Position numbers and translations under genes: made by a program. This document shows, piece after piece, positions 46,072-57,880 of a stretch of DNA of 64,000 nt. Below the pieces are notes generated by a model that saw only the letters and a program-made list of their open reading frames with translations, was not told the DNA's origin and searched no databases. The stretch is from contig NZ_JAASUI010000002.1 in the NCBI RefSeq assembly GCF_014224155.1, positions 248,001 through 312,000 of the forward strand, in the 5' to 3' direction. The DNA comes from Listeria cossartiae subsp. cossartiae (GTDB lineage: Bacteria; Bacillota; Bacilli; Lactobacillales; Listeriaceae). Numbering within the stretch: position 1 is the stretch's first letter; each line of letters begins with the position of its first letter.

Positions 46072-46096
46072 GTATAGTACTAAATCAGTATTATAC
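46072..46096. promoter_or_regulatory. Dyad between peptide gene and its terminator
   Basis: GTATAGTACT-AAATC-AGTATTATAC, arms paired at 9 of 10 positions. It could be an operator or part of the transcript's 3' structure. Confidence 0.45.
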
Positions 46097-46105
46097 TTAT
46101 AATTG

Positions 46106-46134
46106 GCGTCGGGCGCTTGTCTGACGCTTTTTTT
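46106..46134 (+). terminator. Terminator of the small-peptide unit
   Basis: GCGTC...GACGC stem and seven Ts. Confidence 0.8.
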
Positions 46135-46148
46135 GTTGTCTAAAAAAT

Positions 46149-46164
46149 TGTTTCACGTGAAACA
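46149..46164. other. parS site upstream of the ABC-F gene
   Basis: Perfect TGTTTCACGTGAAACA, 35 bases before the ABC-F start. Confidence 0.92.
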
Positions 46165-46199
46165 TTTTGCCATGCTTCCTTGGATAAATGGAGGATAAA

Positions 46200-47810
46200 A
46201 TGACAATAGTAGCAATGAATGAGGTAGTTAAAAGTTTTACTGGGGATATTATTTTAGAGAAGGTTTCCCTTCAATTAGAAGAAGGTGAACGCGTCGGTTT
46301 AATCGGTCGAAATGGGGAAGGGAAAAGTACCATTTTGAAGATTTTAAAAGGGACTGAGGGTGTTGACAGTGGGGTTGTAACGAGTAAAAAGGGAGCGAAG
46401 ATTGGGCTTTTAGAGCAATTGTCGAGCGTGGATCCTAATATAATAGTAGAACAATATTTGCGGACTAGTTTTGGTGAGCTGGAGGATTTGGAAAAAGAAT
46501 TGCGTTCATTAGAAGCAGAAATGGCAACGAATGCAAGCGAAAAACTAATGAATCGTTATGGGGATAAAATGGCGTTGTTTGGCGAGCTTGGTGGCTATGA
46601 GATGGATGCTAATTTGAATAAGGTAGTGAATGGGCTGGGGATTGGTGTGCTACTGCCGCAGAGATGGGGAGATTTAAGTGGTGGTGAGAAAACGAAGGCA
46701 GCGCTAGCTCATTTATTACTGCAAAAAACGGACTTATTACTACTAGATGAGCCGACGAACCATTTGGATTTAATGGCGGTGGAATGGTTGACCGCGTTTT
46801 TACAACATTATTCAGGAACCGTGCTCGTTGTTTCCCACGATCGCTACTTTTTAGATGAAGTAGTCCAGAAAATGGTGGAGCTGGAGAATCGTGAATTAAT
46901 TGTCTATCACACGAATTTTTCTGGATATTTAAAGGAACGCGAAGAACGATTATTACGCGAATTCCAAGATTATAAAGACCAACAAAAGAAAATTAAAAAA
47001 ATGCAGCAAGCTATCAAACGACTGCAACAGTGGGCGATGCAAGCTAATCCGCCAAATGATGCCATGTTCCGCCGAGCAAAAAATATGGAGCGTGCATTAG
47101 AGCGAATGGAGAAAGTGAAGCGACCAGTTTTAACACAAAAACAAATGCAATTACAGTTTGATGAAGCAGGTCGAAGTGGGCAGGAAGTAGTGGTTATGGA
47201 TGGATTAAGCAAAACTTTTGGCGAGAAAGAAATTGTGCGTGATGTCTCTTTGCAAATTAGGCAAGGGGAGCGAGTGGCGATTATCGGTGAAAATGGAGCG
47301 GGGAAATCCACTTTGCTTAAATTAATGGAAGGGAAGGTCACCCCGGATGGCGGAGTGATCAAGGTCGGCGCAAGCGTGAAAATCGCCTCGCTGTCGCAAC
47401 AAATGGAAGAGCTGAACGAAGAGCTGACAGTGCTCGAGGCGTTTCGCGATAAGGTCGCTGTGACAGAAGGAGAAGCGCGTCAAATGTTGGCTGGTTTCAT
47501 GTTTTATGGGGAAATGGTCTTTCGAAAAGTGGCGAATATCAGTGGTGGTGAACGAATGCGGCTCCGGTTGGCGCAATTTATTAATATGCCGGTGAATACG
47601 CTGATACTTGATGAGCCAACCAACCATTTAGATATTGCTTCACGTGAAGTTTTAGAAGAAGCAGTCCGGACTTTTACTGGGACAATCATTACTGTATCGC
47701 ATGACCGTTACTTTATTGACCAGCTTTGTTCTAGAGTGATTTGGCTTGAGAATAAGCAATTGACAGTGTATGAAGGTAATTATAGTTACGCAGTTAGTAA
47801 ACGTGGATAA
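46200..47810 (+). CDS. ABC-F family ATPase (ribosome-acting)
   Basis: A 536-residue twin-ATPase without membrane segments. First Walker A GRNGEGKSTILK (near 39), signature LSGGEKTKAALA and Walker B LLLLDEPTNHLD; second set GENGAGKSTLLK, ISGGERMRLRLA and LILDEPTNHLD. The charged linker (about 235-310, rich in Gln, Arg and Lys) is the arm that reaches the ribosomal E/P site. Members act as translation factors or antibiotic-resistance proteins such as VmlR and Vga; which applies here is not clear. ATG at 46200 follows GGAGG. Confidence 0.92.
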   Translation: MTIVAMNEVVKSFTGDIILEKVSLQLEEGERVGLIGRNGEGKSTILKILKGTEGVDSGVVTSKKGAKIGLLEQLSSVDPNIIVEQYLRTSFGELEDLEKELRSLEAEMATNASEKLMNRYGDKMALFGELGGYEMDANLNKVVNGLGIGVLLPQRWGDLSGGEKTKAALAHLLLQKTDLLLLDEPTNHLDLMAVEWLTAFLQHYSGTVLVVSHDRYFLDEVVQKMVELENRELIVYHTNFSGYLKEREERLLREFQDYKDQQKKIKKMQQAIKRLQQWAMQANPPNDAMFRRAKNMERALERMEKVKRPVLTQKQMQLQFDEAGRSGQEVVVMDGLSKTFGEKEIVRDVSLQIRQGERVAIIGENGAGKSTLLKLMEGKVTPDGGVIKVGASVKIASLSQQMEELNEELTVLEAFRDKVAVTEGEARQMLAGFMFYGEMVFRKVANISGGERMRLRLAQFINMPVNTLILDEPTNHLDIASREVLEEAVRTFTGTIITVSHDRYFIDQLCSRVIWLENKQLTVYEGNYSYAVSKRG

Positions 47811-47867
47811 TCGCCTTGCTGGAAATCGCCCTCCAAATAAATTAGAATGAAGAAAAGAGGTGATGGT

Positions 47868-48398
47868 ATGGAGATTACAGTTGTAAAAGGCGATATTACA
47901 GAACAAGATGTGGATGTCATTGTGAACGCGGCGAACCCGGGTCTTTTAGGCGGCGGTGGAGTGGATGGTGCTATCCATCAAGCGGCGGGACCTGATTTAT
48001 TAAAAGAGTGTCAGGAAGTCATTAATCGAATTGGCTCATGTCCGGCTGGTGAAGCAGTCATTACATCTGCGGGTGATTTAAAAGCGAGCTATATTATTCA
48101 CGCTGTAGGGCCAATTTGGAAAGACGGCGAGCATCAGGAAGCAAACAAACTGGCTTCTTGTTATTGGAAAGCATTAGATTTAGCAGCTGGAAAAGACTTA
48201 GTATCAATTGCTTTTCCTAATATTTCGACTGGTGTGTATGGTTTTCCGAAAAAACTAGCAGCCGAAGTAGCGCTTTATACCGTTCGTAAATGGATGGAAG
48301 AAGAATATGATTCCAGTATTGAAGAGATACGTTTTGTTTGTTTCGATGAAGAAAACGCCACACTATATAACGAATTAATAAATAGCGAAGTCGTTTAA
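47868..48398 (+). CDS. Macrodomain ADP-ribose hydrolase (O-acetyl-ADP-ribose deacetylase type)
   Basis: A 176-residue single macrodomain (MacroD/YmdB type). The ADP-ribose-binding blocks are [20 protein letters not shown] (near 20-39), [16 protein letters not shown] and [12 protein letters not shown] (near 123). Such enzymes remove acetyl or ADP-ribosyl groups and are widespread. Start ATG at 47868 behind AGAGGTGATGG. It stands alone, close after the ABC-F gene. Confidence 0.93.
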   Translation: MEITVVKGDITEQDVDVIVNAANPGLLGGGGVDGAIHQAAGPDLLKECQEVINRIGSCPAGEAVITSAGDLKASYIIHAVGPIWKDGEHQEANKLASCYWKALDLAAGKDLVSIAFPNISTGVYGFPKKLAAEVALYTVRKWMEEEYDSSIEEIRFVCFDEENATLYNELINSEVV

Positions 48399-48422
48399 GA
48401 TAACAATCTTAGACGGCTTTTT
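48388..48422 (+). terminator. Terminator of the macrodomain gene
   Basis: AAGTCGTTTAAGAT...ATCTTAGACGGCTTTTT, overlapping the stop codon. Confidence 0.75.
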
Positions 48423-48426
48423 AAAA

Positions 48427-48442
48427 TGTTTCACGTGAAACA
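48427..48442. other. parS site with terminator-like flanks
   Basis: TGTTTCACGTGAAACA within a 24-bp perfect palindrome (AAAA...TTTT) that is followed by more Ts. Confidence 0.92.
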
Positions 48443-48486
48443 TTTTTTACTATATTTTCTGAATAAAACAACAACGGAAAACCTTC

Positions 48487-50152
<1,666 letters not shown>

Positions 50153-50160
50153 GGTCGAAA

Positions 50161-50199
50161 AAGCAGGAATCTCTTCCAAAAGAGGTTTCTGTTTTTTTA
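50161..50199 (+). terminator. Terminator of guaB
   Basis: AGCAGGAATCTCTT...AGAGGTTTCTGTTTTTTT hairpin, imperfect. Confidence 0.75.
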
Positions 50200-50312
50200 T
50201 TTCTACTATAAAAATAAGAAAACCGCGAGAAAACACGAATTTCCCCAAAAGGCTTCAATTACAGTCATAAAACCGCTATACTGTTTCTATAGAGGAGGCG
50301 TGAAAAAAGATA

Positions 50313-52085
50313 ATGATAGAGCGAGCAAGAGCTATTTTACAGCAAAACTTTGGTTATCAAGATTTTCGGGATGGGCAAGTAGACGTTATTTCGAAGCTTT
50401 GTGCAGGAGAAGACACGCTAGCAATCATGCCGACTGGTGGCGGGAAGTCGCTTTGTTACCAGATACCAGCACTTCTTTTTGACGGTTTAACCATTGTTGT
50501 TTCTCCGCTAATTTCACTTATGAAGGATCAAGTAGATGCGCTAGTCTCAGAAGGGATAGCAGCTACTTTTATTAATAGTACACTGACTAATAGAGAAATA
50601 GATATCCGCTTGGATGCCGCGTTTTCTGGAGAGCTAAAGATGCTTTATATTGCGCCAGAGCGAATTGAAACACCGGGATTCCAACGTTTAATTGAGCAAG
50701 TACCGATTTCGTTGTTTGCGATTGATGAAGCGCACTGTATCTCGCAGTGGGGCCATGACTTTCGGCCGAGCTACCTGACACTGTGCGATAGTTTAGACAA
50801 CATGACTAGGCGCCCGCTCGTTATCGCGCTGACTGCTACAGCAACCCAAGCTGTTTCGGATGATATTTGCCGACTATTAAAAATAAATGCGAGTTCGGTT
50901 GTTAAAACTGGATTTTCCAGAGACAATTTAGCCTTTCAAGTCGTAAAAGGACAAGACAAAGATAAGTATTTGGTTGACTATTTAACGGAAAATGCGACAG
51001 AATCTGGAATTATTTATGCTTCCACACGAAAAGAAGTGGAGCGCCTGCACAATTTCTTGCTTAAAAAAGGCGTTGAGTCAGGCATGTACCACGGTGGTAT
51101 GACTGATATAGCGCGAAAAGATTGGCAGGAGAAGTTTCTATACGATGATATTCGCGTTATTGTTGCAACGAACGCCTTTGGGATGGGAATTAACAAGTCC
51201 AACGTGCGCTTTGTTATTCATTATAATATTCCGCGCAATATCGAAGCTTACTATCAAGAAGCTGGTCGTGCTGGTCGAGACGGGGTTCCGAGTGATTGTA
51301 TTTTACTATTTTCGCCGCAAGATAGCCGTATTCAGCAGTTTTTAATTGAACAATCCGAAATGGATGATGAACGCAAACAAAATGAATTCGCTAAGCTCCG
51401 CCAAATGACGGGCTATGGTTATACAGAAATTTGTTTGCAGAAATACATCGTTCAGTATTTTGGTGATGACGAAGAAAACTGCGGCAAGTGTAGTAATTGC
51501 TTAGATACAAGAGAAGCCACGGACATTACTATTTTAGCGCAACAAGTTTTTTCATGTATTAAAAGAATGGGTGAGCGTTTCGGAAAAGTGCTAATTGCTA
51601 AGGTTTTGACGGGTTCTGCTGACCAGAAAGTAAAAGATTGGCGCTTTGAAGAACTCAGCACGTATGGGTTAATGAAAGATGCTTCTCAAAAAGACGTCTT
51701 GCAATTAATTGATTACTTGACTGCAGAAAAATATTTGCAACCAACCGATAGCCAATTTCCTTCGTTGAAACTGACCGATAGAGCGGTATCGGTTCTACGG
51801 GGCGAGCTCAAAGTAGAACGCAAACAAGCGAAACGTGCTGAAAAAGTTAAAATTGACGTAAATAGTGACCTTTTCGAGAAATTACGGGAAGTCCGTCGTG
51901 AACTGGCAGCGAAACACAAAGTGCCACCATATATCATTTTTTCAGATGAAACGTTACGAGAAATGTGTGCTTATATGCCGCAAACGGAAGATGCTCTGCT
52001 TGAGGTCAAAGGTATCGGTGCGATGAAACGCGATAAATATGGCGCTGAATTCTTGGCCGTTTTGCAAGAAGAGGCAGCGAAATAA
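50313..52085 (+). CDS. recQ: ATP-dependent DNA helicase RecQ
   Basis: A 590-residue SF2 helicase for replication-fork repair and recombination. Motif I is [10 protein letters not shown] (near 48), motif [17 protein letters not shown] (near 143) with the RecQ aromatic loop, and motif [12 protein letters not shown] (near 320). The zinc-binding region has CGKCSNC (near 390), then a winged helix and a C-terminal HRDC domain (about 515-590). ATG at 50313, with GGAGG somewhat far at 14 bases. topB follows after 23 bases, so RecQ and topoisomerase III, a known functional pair, form an operon. Confidence 0.96.
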   Translation: MIERARAILQQNFGYQDFRDGQVDVISKLCAGEDTLAIMPTGGGKSLCYQIPALLFDGLTIVVSPLISLMKDQVDALVSEGIAATFINSTLTNREIDIRLDAAFSGELKMLYIAPERIETPGFQRLIEQVPISLFAIDEAHCISQWGHDFRPSYLTLCDSLDNMTRRPLVIALTATATQAVSDDICRLLKINASSVVKTGFSRDNLAFQVVKGQDKDKYLVDYLTENATESGIIYASTRKEVERLHNFLLKKGVESGMYHGGMTDIARKDWQEKFLYDDIRVIVATNAFGMGINKSNVRFVIHYNIPRNIEAYYQEAGRAGRDGVPSDCILLFSPQDSRIQQFLIEQSEMDDERKQNEFAKLRQMTGYGYTEICLQKYIVQYFGDDEENCGKCSNCLDTREATDITILAQQVFSCIKRMGERFGKVLIAKVLTGSADQKVKDWRFEELSTYGLMKDASQKDVLQLIDYLTAEKYLQPTDSQFPSLKLTDRAVSVLRGELKVERKQAKRAEKVKIDVNSDLFEKLREVRRELAAKHKVPPYIIFSDETLREMCAYMPQTEDALLEVKGIGAMKRDKYGAEFLAVLQEEAAK

Positions 52086-52108
52086 GATAGAAGAGAGGGT
52101 TTTGACAG

Positions 52109-54262
52109 ATGACAAAAACATTAGTGCTGGCAGAGAAACCGTCTGTCGGGAAAGATATTGGCCGAGTATTAGGTGCCAAACAAGGTAAGAATGGCTATTT
52201 AGAAGGCAGTAAATATGTAGTAACTTGGGCGCTAGGACACCTTGTTACGTTAGCGGATCCAGAGCGCTACGACTCCAAATACAAAAGCTGGAACATGGAA
52301 GATTTACCAATGCTTCCAGAAAAAATGAAACTAGAACCAATCAAGCAAACGAGAAAACAATATGAAACGGTTAAAAAGTTAATGAACCGCACCGATATAA
52401 CAACCATCGTTATCGCAACCGATGCCGGTCGAGAAGGAGAATTAGTAGCTCGCTGGATTATTGATTACGCGAAAATCAAGAAACCGCTAAAAAGACTATG
52501 GATTTCTTCTGTAACCGATAAAGCAATACGTGAAGGCTTTGAACACTTAAAACCTGGGAAAGCATACGAAAACTTGTATCACTCCGCTGTTGCCCGTTCT
52601 GAAGCTGACTGGGTAGTAGGCATCAATGCTACACGTGCGCTAACGACAAAATATAATGCACAACTATCTTGTGGCCGTGTGCAGACGCCGACCCTTGCAA
52701 TGATTCAACATCGTGAAGAAGAAATACGCAACTTTAAACCGCGTGAATACTACGGAATTACTGCGCTAACGGAGCAAGAATGTTTCACGTGGAACAATGG
52801 ACAAACGTTTGATAAAGCGTTAGCCGAGAAATTAGTGAAGTCTTTACAAGGTGAAAATGCGGTAATTACGGATGTTTCCATGAAAGAAAAGAAGACTTTT
52901 TCACCAGGATTGTACGATTTAACAGAACTACAACGCGATGCCAATAATCGATATGATTTCTCAGCTAAAGAAACTCTAAATATTATGCAAACATTATATG
53001 AGCGCCATAAAATATTAACGTATCCGCGTACAGACTCGCGCTTTATTTCAACAGATATCGTGCCAACGCTAAAAGAACGCTTGGCTGCGTGCGGTGTGGG
53101 TGAAAATGCGAAAGCTGCTCGTCAAATCAGCGGGAAACCAATCAAAGCGAACAAATCATTTGTCGATAACAGCAAAGTAAGTGACCATCACGCTATTATC
53201 CCAACCGAGCAACCCGTTTCACTTGGAGATTTAAGTGATAAAGAACGGAAAATTTATGACCTTGTTGTCAAACGTTTCCTAGCAGTGCTTTCGGACCCAT
53301 ATATTTACGAGGAAACTTCAGTTAAAGCCAAAATTGGCCAAGAAGACTTCACTTTAAAAGGGAAAGTTGTTAAATCGCTTGGCTGGAAAAGCATTTACGG
53401 GGAAGCGCGCGAACCGGATCAATTAACCAAAATGCAAAAAGGCGACAAAATCCCAGTTAAACGAGTAAATTTAGAAACCGGCAAAACGAAACCTCCAGCA
53501 AGATTTAACGAGGCGACGTTACTTTCTGCAATGGAAAATCCATCTAAATACATGGAATCCTCCAACAAAGCGCTAGCGAAAACACTTGGCGAAACTGGCG
53601 GACTTGGAACTGTTGCAACCCGTGCAGACATCATCGAAAAGCTATTCAATAGTTTCTCATTAGAAAAACAAGGCAAGGATATCCAAATTACTTCTAAAGG
53701 ACGTCAATTACTCGAATTAGTCCCGGAAGATTTAAAATCCCCAGAGCTAACGGCGCGCTGGGAACAAAAACTATCTAAAATCGCAAAAGGTGAACTTGAT
53801 TATCGTAAATTCACTGCAGAAATGCGCGATTACGCCAAAAAAGCAGTAACCGAAATCAAGCAAAACGATAAAAAATTCCGTCACGATAACATTACATCGC
53901 AAAAATGTCCGGATTGTGGCAAACCGATGCTAAAAGTAAAAGGCAAACGCGGCACAATGTTAGTTTGTCAGGACCGTGAATGTGGTCACCGTGAATCCGT
54001 TTCAAGAACGACGAATGCTCGCTGCCCGAATTGCCACAAACGTATGGAAATGCGTGGCGAAGGAGACAAGCAGATTTTCGTGTGCGCTTGTGGACACCGT
54101 GAAAAACTGTCTGCATTCCAACAACGTCGCGATAAGCAAAAAAATAAAAACGTATCCAAAACAGATGTAGCTAAATTCATGAAGAAACAAAACAAGCAAG
54201 AAGATGAACCATTTAATAATCCAATGGCAGAAGCACTTGCAAAACTAAAGCTAGATAAATAA
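52109..54262 (+). CDS. topB: DNA topoisomerase III
   Basis: A 717-residue type IA topoisomerase that decatenates DNA with RecQ. TOPRIM motifs LAEKPSVGKDI at the start and TDAGREGELVAR near 112; the catalytic Tyr lies in LTYPRTDSRFI (near 310). The C-terminus has zinc-finger cysteines CPDCGKPM, CQDRECGH and CPNCHKRM. Length is typical of Gram-positive TopB. A parS site lies in the gene at 52781. A strong terminator follows. Confidence 0.96.
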   Translation: MTKTLVLAEKPSVGKDIGRVLGAKQGKNGYLEGSKYVVTWALGHLVTLADPERYDSKYKSWNMEDLPMLPEKMKLEPIKQTRKQYETVKKLMNRTDITTIVIATDAGREGELVARWIIDYAKIKKPLKRLWISSVTDKAIREGFEHLKPGKAYENLYHSAVARSEADWVVGINATRALTTKYNAQLSCGRVQTPTLAMIQHREEEIRNFKPREYYGITALTEQECFTWNNGQTFDKALAEKLVKSLQGENAVITDVSMKEKKTFSPGLYDLTELQRDANNRYDFSAKETLNIMQTLYERHKILTYPRTDSRFISTDIVPTLKERLAACGVGENAKAARQISGKPIKANKSFVDNSKVSDHHAIIPTEQPVSLGDLSDKERKIYDLVVKRFLAVLSDPYIYEETSVKAKIGQEDFTLKGKVVKSLGWKSIYGEAREPDQLTKMQKGDKIPVKRVNLETGKTKPPARFNEATLLSAMENPSKYMESSNKALAKTLGETGGLGTVATRADIIEKLFNSFSLEKQGKDIQITSKGRQLLELVPEDLKSPELTARWEQKLSKIAKGELDYRKFTAEMRDYAKKAVTEIKQNDKKFRHDNITSQKCPDCGKPMLKVKGKRGTMLVCQDRECGHRESVSRTTNARCPNCHKRMEMRGEGDKQIFVCACGHREKLSAFQQRRDKQKNKNVSKTDVAKFMKKQNKQEDEPFNNPMAEALAKLKLDK
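52781..52796. other. parS site inside topB
   Basis: TGTTTCACGTGGAACA, the form whose complement is the B. subtilis spo0J parS. It encodes CFTWN in TopB. Confidence 0.88.
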
Positions 54263-54268
54263 GCATAA

Positions 54269-54306
54269 ACAAAGCGACCCACTCAATCTGAGTGGGTCGC
54301 TTTGTT
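54269..54306 (+). terminator. Terminator of recQ-topB
   Basis: AAAGCGACCCACTCA-ATC-TGAGTGGGTCGCTTTG, a near-perfect long stem, then T-rich. Confidence 0.9.
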
Positions 54307-54362
54307 TGACATAGTCCCTCGTATACGAAACAATAAAATGGCAATCAATATCAAAAAGGAGA

Positions 54363-54378
54363 TGTTTCACGTGAAACA
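54363..54378. other. parS site over the start of the peptidase gene
   Basis: Perfect TGTTTCACGTGAAACA lying between the SD and the first codons of the downstream gene; the likely GTG start is within it. Confidence 0.92.
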
Positions 54379-56038
54379 TAATCGATTAATAATTGAAACA
54401 GATATTCCAGCAAAAATGCGCGATGGGGTGACTTTATATGCAGATATTTATCGTCCGGCAGATGAAGGCACGTATCCAGTTTTACTAACGAGATTGCCGT
54501 ACAGCAAGTCATATGGGCTACATTTTATTCGTCCTAATATTTTAGCGGAGCAAGGCTATATTGTTATTGTTCAAGATGTTCGTGGCAGATACGCATCAGA
54601 AGGGGAATTTGTCCCGTACATAGCGGAAGTGGACGATGGTTATGACACAATTGAATGGGCGGCTAACCTACCTTATTCTAATGGTGATATCGGCATGTTC
54701 GGTTTGTCATATTACGGCTACACGCAAATTCTAGCCGCGTTAAGTGGTAACACGCATTTAAAAGCAATTGCTCCGATTATGGCGCAAAATAGCATGACGG
54801 ATGTATTCAATGATCATGATGGCGCGCTGGAATTAGGCATGTGGGAAACATGGAATTTAGAATCAATGCTTCCAAATCTACTAACGCGTAAATACAATAC
54901 ACGTGAAGAATTAGAAAAAGCTGCCAACAACTTAATGAAAAATCTAGATAATATAGATGAACTATATAAATTTAAACCATATAAGGATTGGCCAGCAATT
55001 GGTCAGAAAGAAATGCCTTATTTTTCAGAGCTGCTAAATTATGAACCAACCCACAACCACTGGCAAAAAATCGATGCAAAAAGCAATTATGATAAAATCA
55101 ATATACCCGGACTCCATGTTGCCGGTTGGTACGACTGCTTTTTAGATAAAACCATTGCTAATTTCCAAAATGGTCACCACCGTGCTCTTGGTGATAAACT
55201 CATCATTGGGCCTTGGACACATGCCAATTTCGGCCAAATGATTGGTGACCGTGACTTCGGAATGGCAGCTACCAAATGGGGCGAAGCAAATATGCACGCG
55301 CGGCATCTGGAATGGTTCAATCATTGGCTAAAACAAGAGCCACTCCCTGAAACAGCCCCGATAAACTACTTTGTTATGGGCTTAAATGATTGGAAAACCG
55401 CAGACACTTGGCCACCTCAAAATACCGATTTTACCCCACTTTATTTTAAAACTGGTGAAGTAACGGCTGAATTTACGCCACCAAAACAAACCTCAGAAGT
55501 AAACTTTACTTACAACCCAGAAAATCCAGTCCCTTCAAATGGCGGGGGAACGCTTCATAAAGAACTACACGCCGATGGTCCACGTGATCAGCAGCACCTA
55601 GAACTTCGGGATGATATTCTTTGCTATACAACGGCGCCACTAGAAGCAGATTTGGAAGTAACTGGACCAGTCCAAGTGAATTTATGGGCGAAAACAGATG
55701 CCCCCAACACAGATTTCACCGCTAAACTAGTAGATGTTTTTCCTGATGGCACCGCGTTTAACCTAGCAGACGGAATTATTCGCGCGAGTAAACAACACGG
55801 TGATCAAGTCCAAAATAAGATTAACGAATACACCATTGATCTATGGGCAACGAGCAACTTATTCCAAAAAGGTCATCAAATCCGCATCGAAATATCTTCT
55901 AGTAATTTTCCGCGATTTGACCCGAATCCAAACACTGGCGATAGTTTCATTAATTCCACCGAAAGCCAAATCGCGCACCAAACCATTTACCATAGCCCGG
56001 ATTACCCATCGCATATCCTTTTGCCAATTTCTCGCTAG
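54371..56038 (+). CDS. CocE/NonD-family hydrolase (X-Pro dipeptidyl-peptidase-like)
   Basis: A 555-residue alpha/beta-hydrolase of the X-Pro dipeptidyl-peptidase S15/CocE family. The catalytic Ser lies in GLSYYGYTQ (near 117), with Asp and His expected near HVAGWYDCF and GPWTHANFG. The C-terminal about 200 residues are the jelly-roll domain (DLEVTGPVQVNLWAKTDAPNTDF, QIRIEISSSNFPRFD). The likely start is GTG at 54371, nine bases after AAGGAG; an ATG at 54362 touches the SD. The start codon lies inside a parS site. Substrate, peptide or ester, is unknown. Confidence 0.85.
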   Translation: MKHNRLIIETDIPAKMRDGVTLYADIYRPADEGTYPVLLTRLPYSKSYGLHFIRPNILAEQGYIVIVQDVRGRYASEGEFVPYIAEVDDGYDTIEWAANLPYSNGDIGMFGLSYYGYTQILAALSGNTHLKAIAPIMAQNSMTDVFNDHDGALELGMWETWNLESMLPNLLTRKYNTREELEKAANNLMKNLDNIDELYKFKPYKDWPAIGQKEMPYFSELLNYEPTHNHWQKIDAKSNYDKINIPGLHVAGWYDCFLDKTIANFQNGHHRALGDKLIIGPWTHANFGQMIGDRDFGMAATKWGEANMHARHLEWFNHWLKQEPLPETAPINYFVMGLNDWKTADTWPPQNTDFTPLYFKTGEVTAEFTPPKQTSEVNFTYNPENPVPSNGGGTLHKELHADGPRDQQHLELRDDILCYTTAPLEADLEVTGPVQVNLWAKTDAPNTDFTAKLVDVFPDGTAFNLADGIIRASKQHGDQVQNKINEYTIDLWATSNLFQKGHQIRIEISSSNFPRFDPNPNTGDSFINSTESQIAHQTIYHSPDYPSHILLPISR

Positions 56039-56215
56039 AAAACGGACTTTTGGGCGAAAAGTTTTATATACGACACTGCTAAATCATGGTAAAATATGAA
56101 AGTATCCGCCAAAAAAATGAAATCTATTTCAAAAAGGGAATTTTTAAAGTAGATTTCTTTATTAAAATATAGATAAAATGAGCCAACAGTTTGCTCAAAT
56201 GAAGGAGAAGTTGCA

Positions 56216-57553
56216 GTGAAAAACATAATGAAAAAGACAGGGATTGCAATCATGGCAGCATCCCTCGCAGTGAGTGGCTTCTTAGTAAGTCCGAAAGCAG
56301 CACAAGCCGCAGAAGCACCAAACGTAAATGCAAATGCAGCAATCGCAATTGAAGAGAGTACTGGAAAAATTTTATATTCAAAAGACGCTGACAAGCTAAT
56401 GGGTATCGCATCCATGACGAAAATGATGGATGAATATTTACTACTGGAAGCAATCGATAAGGGACAATTAAAATGGGACGATAAAGTAACCATTTCTGAA
56501 TATGCGTTTAAAGTTTCCCAAGACACATCACTATCGAACGTACCGCTTAGACTTGGTGAAGATTATACGGTGCAAGAATTATATGAAGCGATGGCAATCT
56601 ACTCTGCAAACGGCGCAGCAATTGCGCTTTCTGAAAAAATTGCAGGATCTGAAAAAGATTTTGTTGACGCGATGAACAAAAAAGCAGAAAAACTCGGATT
56701 AGGTGAGCACAAATTTGTTAACTCGACTGGTCTTAACAATGAAGATTTAAAAGGCGAGGAACAAGTAGGTGGGCCAAAAGACGAAAATCAAATGACGGCG
56801 CGCGGTATGGCGAAGTTGGCGAAACACTTAATTGATGATTATCCAGACGTACTAAAAACAGCAAGCATCACGAAAAAAGAATTCCGCAAAGGCACATCAG
56901 ATCAAATTGATATGTCCAACTGGAACTGGCTACTACCAGGCCTAATTTATGGTCGCCAAGGTGTAGATGGTTTGAAAACAGGGACAACTGATTATGCTGG
57001 AATGTGCTTAACTGCAACAGCTGTGCAAGATGGCATGCGTGTTATCACAGTCGTTCTTCATGCAAACGGCGGAGCACCTGGCGCACATACAAGTGCCCGT
57101 TTTGACGAAACTAACAAAATGCTCGACTACGCTTTTAACAATTTTAAAGTAAAAGAAGTACAAAAAGCAGGCTCTAAAGTGAAAGATCCTTCTACGCTCG
57201 CAGTAAATAAAGGCAAAGAAGATACAGTTGGACTTGTGACAAAAGACGCTGTGAAGCTAGTTGTACCTAAGAACGACAATTCACCTAAACTAAACACAAA
57301 AGTAACGCTAAAAGAGAAAAAAATCGAAGCACCCGTTGAAAAAGGTACGACAGTCGGCGAAATGGAAGTATCTCTAAAAGATGGAGATGACCTAGGCTAC
57401 CTTGACGGAAAACAAACCGAAACAATCGACGTACTAACTGCCAGCGACGTTGAAAAAGCAAACTGGTTCATGCTTTCCGCTCAAGCAGTAGGCTCCTTCT
57501 TTACAGGTATTGGAAGTTACGTTTCTAATGGCGTGCAAGGTTGGTTTAATTAA
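56216..57553 (+). CDS. dacA: D-alanyl-D-alanine carboxypeptidase DacA (PBP5-type)
   Basis: A 445-residue low-molecular-weight PBP that limits cross-linking by removing terminal D-Ala. The signal peptide ends near QAAEA. Catalytic motifs are SMTK (near 64), SAN (near 127) and KTG (near 262), followed by the PBP5 C-terminal beta-domain. An amphipathic C-terminal helix (WFMLSAQAVGSFFTGIG) anchors it on the outer membrane face. Start GTG at 56216 behind GAAGGAGAAG, with an in-frame ATG four codons later. In L. monocytogenes the equivalent is Lmo2754. Confidence 0.95.
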   Translation: MKNIMKKTGIAIMAASLAVSGFLVSPKAAQAAEAPNVNANAAIAIEESTGKILYSKDADKLMGIASMTKMMDEYLLLEAIDKGQLKWDDKVTISEYAFKVSQDTSLSNVPLRLGEDYTVQELYEAMAIYSANGAAIALSEKIAGSEKDFVDAMNKKAEKLGLGEHKFVNSTGLNNEDLKGEEQVGGPKDENQMTARGMAKLAKHLIDDYPDVLKTASITKKEFRKGTSDQIDMSNWNWLLPGLIYGRQGVDGLKTGTTDYAGMCLTATAVQDGMRVITVVLHANGGAPGAHTSARFDETNKMLDYAFNNFKVKEVQKAGSKVKDPSTLAVNKGKEDTVGLVTKDAVKLVVPKNDNSPKLNTKVTLKEKKIEAPVEKGTTVGEMEVSLKDGDDLGYLDGKQTETIDVLTASDVEKANWFMLSAQAVGSFFTGIGSYVSNGVQGWFN

Positions 57554-57643
57554 GAAATTATACGTGAATTTACAGATTTTATGATTTTTTAAGAAGTTTT
57601 ATTAATAACGATGTTCCGTATTTTTTATGAGGATATGGACGGG

Positions 57644-57677
57644 AAAGGTAGCATTCTGCGGAGTGCTACCTTTTTTT
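57644..57677 (+). terminator. Terminator after dacA
   Basis: AAAGGTAGCATTC...GAGTGCTACCTTTTTTT hairpin. The rest of the 327-base gap to the next gene is AT-rich and shows only a possible TATACT at 57843. Confidence 0.88.
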
Positions 57678-57880
57678 GTGTGGTGAAAGGTTAGGCGGGG
57701 ACTTGTTTTTATATTCTCTGAAATAGGGATTATCCGAGAATAGGGTTTAACATGTTGAAAGAGAAAATTAATAATCGAAAGTACAAATGTGACAGAAAAT
57801 TGAACGTTGCTAGAAGCATATAAAATTGGCCTTTTTTTATGATATACTTGCTGAGATTGTGATAAGACGGGGGTTTTAGG

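Noticed and set aside
47636..47651. TGCTTCACGTGAAGTT inside the ABC-F gene, parS-like.
   Set aside because: Only the inner TTCACGTGAA is kept; two arm positions important in the consensus are changed.
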